NCBI GenBank assembly: GCA_049414625.1
Contig: JBMSAU010000069.1
Coordinates: 1 to 10,242, forward strand
Source of the DNA: WYEG01 sp049414625
GTDB taxonomy: Bacteria; Desulfobacterota; Thermodesulfobacteria; Thermodesulfobacteriales; Thermodesulfobacteriaceae
Length of the DNA stretch: 10,242 bases
Reading direction: 5' to 3'
The translations under genes were made by a program, and so were the position numbers. This document shows, piece after piece, positions 6,729-10,242 of this stretch; the first letter of the stretch is position 1; every line of letters begins with the position of its first letter. The notes under the pieces are model-generated. The model ran no database searches. It had not been told where the DNA came from and saw nothing but the letters and a program-made list of their open reading frames with translations.

Positions 6729-6778
6729 ATTTTTAATTATAAAACCCCATAAAATTTTTGATTATAAAACCCCATAAA
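6712..6778. repeat. AT-rich tandem repeat over the receptor promoter and leader
   Basis: The 15-mer GAATTTTTAATTATA occurs exactly twice, at 6712-6726 and 6727-6741, and a third copy with two changes (AAATTTTTGATTATA) lies at 6752-6766. The second and third copies belong to a 25-bp tandem unit (6727-6751 and 6752-6776), each continuing into AAAACCCCATA; an 18-nt core recurs exactly at 6736-6753 and 6761-6778. The array spans the -10 region and most of the leader. It could be a multi-site operator, duplicated promoter elements or a slippage product. Confidence 0.85.
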
Positions 6779-6784
6779 GGAGGG
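6776..6784 (+). promoter_or_regulatory. Strong ribosome binding site of the receptor gene
   Basis: AAAGGAGGG overlaps the end of the tandem repeat. Its GGAGG (6779-6783) is 10 nt before ATG 6794 and favours that start over TTG 6758, which lies inside the repeat and would place this site within the coding region. Confidence 0.75.
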
Positions 6785-6793
6785 CTTGTTTTA

Positions 6794-8698
6794 ATGCAAA
6801 TGTTTTTATACATAATTCTTTTAACCCCCCTTCTTCCTTTAAACCTTTTTGCTAAGACGAACGAGGAAGCCATTTCCTACTACGAGCTTGCTCTTACTGA
6901 GATACAGTATGTAAAAGGTGCCTCTCTGTTTGAGGAAGCCTTAGGGGATTCGCCAAGCCCAGTAACTATCTTAACCGAAGAGGAAATCAAACGTTTTGGC
7001 TGGTTAAACCTAAGGGATGTTTTAGAATATCAGCCCTCCTTCTACCTTATTCAGGATGTAAACGAAAGGGTCATAGCCCATCGTGGTATATACCGCACCA
7101 TAACCTCCTACCTTTCTTTCTTAGAAAATGGAATTCCTCTCAATTCACCAGGCTTCAGAAACTTTATCCTTGATAACAGCTACTCCCTCCTTGGAATAAA
7201 GAGGATTGAGGTGGTAAGGGGTGCGCAGCAAGCCTCTACGGCGAGGCAGGGTTTACTGGAGTTGTAAACCTTGAGAGGGACTATAGCTCTGCTAAAGCCC
7301 GTCTTGAGGCTTCTCTTAATTCCCGAAGCGGAGAACAAGCAGGCTTCCTTTTTGCCCATGACCTTCCGCTTGGGTTTAAGCTTCAGGCTCTACTTCACTA
7401 CAAGGATGAGCCAGCCCCCACACCCAAGACCAAGGAACCATAGCCTCCAATTTGAGCTAAGCAAAGAGGAAATCAGCTTTTACTATCTACATTTTCTAAA
7501 CCGTTATCAAACCCCTCGCTCCCAAAAGGGTGCGCTTCTTACCTCAAAGGATAAGGAACCCTTTGGCTCTTATGAAAGGGCAAGCTTTGACATCCTTGGG
7601 GCAAGGTTTGAAAGGAGCTTCGGAAACTGGTCTTTTAGCTTAAAACCCTACCTTCAGGTCTTTGATGTTCACACCCCTCAGGTAAGAACAGCCCACAGCG
7701 AAGGCAACTTTACCGCTCATGACATAAAGCTCTTATCTCGAGGACTTTACCTTGAAGGCTTAGCAATAAGAGAGCTAAAACAGGGCACTTTTCTTCTTGG
7801 TTTTAAGCTTGGTAAAGAGGATTATGAAAGGACAAGGATTAAGACCTTTAACGGCACCTTTTCCGAGGTTTCTTTTCCTTCAAAGGAAGAGGGCATGTAT
7901 GCCCTCTATGCCCAACTTAAGTATTATCTTTTTGCAAATCTAATCTTGAACGCAGGTTTGAGATACGACCATTACGAAGCCTTCGGGGGAGAGCTTTCAC
8001 CAAGGCTTGCCCTTATCTTCTCACCCGTTCAAAGTTTAAACCTTCTTCTAAGCTACACTCATAGCTTTCAAGCACCACCCTTTCTCTACCGGCAAACAAA
8101 CATCGCAGGCTACGGAAGCGAAAGAGGACTCAAAACAGAATCCCTCGACACCTACACCCTATCTGCCATCTATCAACCAGCACCTAATCAATTCCTTCAG
8201 TTTAGCCTCTATCAAGAAAGAGCAAAGGACCTTATAGCCTATGATAAGGAACTAAAGCTTTATTTCAACGCTGGGAAGATGACCCTTCAGGGCTTTGAAG
8301 GGGAGTGGAAGTATCTTGGCGAAAGCTTGCTCTCTTTTCTTAACTATAGCTACTACAGGGTATCTTCCTCCGAGGGAATTTGGCCTGGCTCTGGCAAAGA
8401 TGTCTACTACATTCCAAGGCACATGCTAAAAGGAGGAATAAGCTATAGGCTTCTCGTTTATCCAGAAATCTATGTCTCACCTCAGCTTAAGTGGTATAGC
8501 AAGACAAGAACAAGAAGCTTAGACTACATTCCTTCCTATGCCCTCTGGGATTTAAACTTTCTTCTTAGGTATAAAGAATGGGAAGGGATGCTTAAGATCG
8601 AGAACCTTTTTGACAAGAGATACGAGCGAGGTGGCAACCTTCCTCCTGTTCCCTTTGCTAAAAGAACGGTATGGTTTAAACTTGAGAGAAGATTTTAG
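6794..8698 (+). pseudogene. TonB-dependent outer-membrane receptor, broken by two opposite frameshifts
   Basis: When intact this would be an outer-membrane beta-barrel receptor of about 634 aa, using TonB energy to import an unknown ligand such as a siderophore, metal complex or cofactor. From ATG 6794, residues 1-20 form a signal peptide ending LFA. A TonB-box-like EIQYVKG at 36-42 and the plug domain (SPVTILTEEEIKRFG from about 55, IKRIEVVRGAQQA to 147) follow. The frame then fails: LYGEAGFTGVVNL continues only one base earlier (from 7234), and the gene's own frame stops at TAA 7265. The -1-shifted frame stays receptor-like to about 7416 and stops at TAG 7441, while the original frame resumes barrel sequence (HSLQFELSKEEISFYY) and runs to TAG 8698. 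The C-terminus, ENLFDKRYE and a final Phe, is typical of barrels. TTG 6758 is an alternative start giving a Lys-bearing N-terminus. A sequencing error would make it an intact gene. Confidence 0.85.
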
Positions 8699-8709
8699 GC
8701 TAAGGATGT

Positions 8710-10242
8710 ATGTTATCTCGTTTAAAACAAAAGTTTAAAGCCTCCCTACAGAGCTACGGGTTTAAGTTTTTTCTATCAACCCTTCTCTTAGGAGCTTTGG
8801 TCAATACCTTTCTTTTTTTCTTGGTGATAGGGGGCTTAGCAAACCTTCACGAGCTTTACACCAAAGCTATCATCAAGCTGACCAAGGTTCAGGTTGAAAA
8901 TGCCCTAAGCCGAGCCTTTGACGAATACCTAAAAAAGAGAGAGGTCCTTCAAGCCTTTGACCCAGCTTTTTCTCAAGAGCTTTTAGAGACCTTAAAGTCC
9001 GAAGCCGAAATAGAGATTGAAAGGATAGTTTCTGACCATTCAGTCCCCCAGCTTGGGGTTGAACTTCTTTTAGCAAAGGAGCCAAAGGGATTAAAGGAGC
9101 CTGAAGTAATAGAGTTTAAGCCCTTTAATTTTAGGATGTATCTTGGGATATCAAGCGAGGCTTATCTTCGTTTTTTGCTTGCTCTCTCTGGAATCATTTT
9201 TCTATTTTTCACTTTGATTTTAATCTTAGCGCTCCTTCTTCTGAGATACTGTTACCTTATCTTTAGAAAGCCCCTTGATCGCCTTGTCCTTGATCTCGAA
9301 GAGGGGGGAGAGTTAAGCTTTACAGGCTACAGGGAGCTTGATGCTTTAGTTTTGGCTATAAAAAACTACATTGAGAGGGAAAAGGAGCTTCTTTCAAGGG
9401 AGCATAAGCTTCAGCTTGAGCTTGAAAAGAGTGCAAGGCTTTCTGCTATAGGGACGATGGCTGGAGGCTATGCCCATGAGTTTAACAACCTTTTGCAGAT
9501 GATCCTCTTTAACCTTGAGCTTGCAGAGAAAGGAATAAAAGAAGGAGACTGTTCTTTGGTAAACAAGCATTTTGAAAACATAAGAAGCATAGTCACCCGT
9601 GGACAAAACTTAGCCCGGCGGATTCTTTATCTTACAAAAAGTGTCCCGGGTGAGACTTCTCGTGTCTGCGAGGTCATCCACAACCTAATGGATGTTTTTA
9701 GGACCATGGTCCCAAGGGAGATTGAGCTAAGGTATGAGTTTACATGCCCTAAACCTAGCACCGTTCGTCTCTCCTCTGATAGTTTAAAAGAGGTTCTGCT
9801 AAACCTTATCAAAAACGCCGTTGATGCCATTGAGGAGGTGAAAGACAAAGTAGAAAAGAAAGAGATAAAGATTAGCGTTGTCTCTTTAGACGAAAAAGAG
9901 CTTCTTTTAGCAATCTCAGATACTGGATGCGGTATGACAGAGGAGGTTAAGGCAAAGCTTTTTACCCCCTTTTTTACTACTAAAGGCTTTGAGAAGGGGA
10001 CAGGGCTTGGGCTTTTTGTGGTCTACAACCTTGTGAAGAACGCTCAAGGTAGGATTGAAGTTGAGAGCGAGCCAATGCAAGGCACAACCTTTAAAATCTA
10101 TCTACCGGTTGTCGCCGAAGAAAGGATAGCCGAGAAGACCGAAGAAAAAGAAATAGCTTTAGCAGAAGCTAAACCAAAACCTATACGGAAGATCCTTGTT
10201 GTTGACGATGAAGAGGACATAAGGGAGGCTTTAAAGGAGTAT
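8710..10242 (+). CDS. Membrane hybrid sensor histidine kinase with C-terminal receiver (cut by right edge)
   Basis: The plus strand is open for 511 codons to the window end. Helices at about 18-45 and 151-180 flank a periplasmic segment of roughly 105 residues that is charged, lacks cysteine and matches no sensor domain I know. A HAMP-like linker follows at about 184-222. The phosphoacceptor box is AGGYAHEFNNLL with H256, of the NtrB-like type. The catalytic ATPase domain has N369 (NLIKNAVDA), D404 (DTGCGM), F418 (FTPFFTTK) and the G box GTGLGLFVVYNLV at 430-442. A charged linker (about 460-490) leads to a receiver domain beginning KILVVDDEEDI, with acidic pair D499-D500; the phosphorylated Asp lies beyond the window. 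Start ATG 8710 has AAGGA 3 nt upstream, a short spacing, and lies 11 nt after the receptor stop, so the genes are probably co-transcribed. Its signal and targets are unknown. Confidence 0.93.
   Translation, partial: MLSRLKQKFKASLQSYGFKFFLSTLLLGALVNTFLFFLVIGGLANLHELYTKAIIKLTKVQVENALSRAFDEYLKKREVLQAFDPAFSQELLETLKSEAEIEIERIVSDHSVPQLGVELLLAKEPKGLKEPEVIEFKPFNFRMYLGISSEAYLRFLLALSGIIFLFFTLILILALLLLRYCYLIFRKPLDRLVLDLEEGGELSFTGYRELDALVLAIKNYIEREKELLSREHKLQLELEKSARLSAIGTMAGGYAHEFNNLLQMILFNLELAEKGIKEGDCSLVNKHFENIRSIVTRGQNLARRILYLTKSVPGETSRVCEVIHNLMDVFRTMVPREIELRYEFTCPKPSTVRLSSDSLKEVLLNLIKNAVDAIEEVKDKVEKKEIKISVVSLDEKELLLAISDTGCGMTEEVKAKLFTPFFTTKGFEKGTGLGLFVVYNLVKNAQGRIEVESEPMQGTTFKIYLPVVAEERIAEKTEEKEIALAEAKPKPIRKILVVDDEEDIREALKEY

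Noticed and set aside
6701..6778. Fur box or CRISPR array before the receptor
   Set aside because: The repeats do not fit the GATAATGATAATCATTATC pattern, and their direct abutment without spacers excludes a CRISPR array.
7271..8698. A separate gene starting at ATG 7271
   Set aside because: Its first 50 or so residues are out-of-frame sequence; only from about 7440 is it receptor barrel. It is the distal part of the gene begun at 6794.
8873..9848. Minus-strand open frames at 8873-9085, 9394-9606 and 9627-9848
   Set aside because: All are antisense to the histidine kinase, which is continuously open with ordered H, N, D, F and G boxes.

Overview
The window looks like chromosomal core DNA from a Gram-negative, probably anaerobic and perhaps thermophilic bacterium. 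It encodes a TonB-dependent outer-membrane receptor and an EmrA-type periplasmic adaptor, which imply an outer membrane. Coding density is very high, with gene overlaps, very short gaps, frequent AGG/AGA arginine codons and Lys/Glu-rich proteins. The ThiC-family protein is the short form I associate with anaerobes and archaea. A Thermodesulfobacteriota-like origin would fit, but this is a guess from style and gene content and not from a marker gene.

Layout: (1) 1-1143, minus strand: the N-terminal 381 residues of the mismatch-repair ATPase MutL, running off the left edge. (2) 1186-1725, plus: a PyrR-type phosphoribosyltransferase, divergent from mutL across only 42 bp. (3) 1829-3139, plus: a short-form ThiC-family radical-SAM enzyme, preceded by a consensus -10 box and two small dyads but no TPP riboswitch. 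(4) 6605-3087, minus: a compact cluster proC > emrA > emrB with overlapping genes. It encodes pyrroline-5-carboxylate reductase, a HlyD/EmrA membrane fusion protein and a 14-TM DHA2 drug/proton antiporter. The emrB 3' end overlaps the thiC 3' end tail to tail. (5) 6606-6793: a divergent control region with a sigma70-like promoter and AT-rich tandem repeats. (6) 6794-8698, plus: a TonB-dependent receptor whose reading frame is broken by two opposite one-base shifts, both near short C runs. (7) 8710-10242, plus: a membrane-bound hybrid histidine kinase, cut by the right edge at the start of its receiver domain, 11 nt after the receptor.

The EmrAB pair should form the inner-membrane and periplasmic parts of an efflux pump needing an outer-membrane TolC-like partner not seen here. 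The receptor and the kinase are probably co-transcribed, which suggests a sensing role tied to the envelope or to uptake of some ligand; the ligand cannot be named. The most notable points are the doubly frameshifted receptor, the tandem repeats over its promoter, the changed RNA-binding and pyrophosphate-loop residues in PyrR, and the CX2CX3C cluster motif plus missing riboswitch in the ThiC-family gene. I see no CRISPR array, insertion sequence, tRNA, rRNA or clear new defence-type system.
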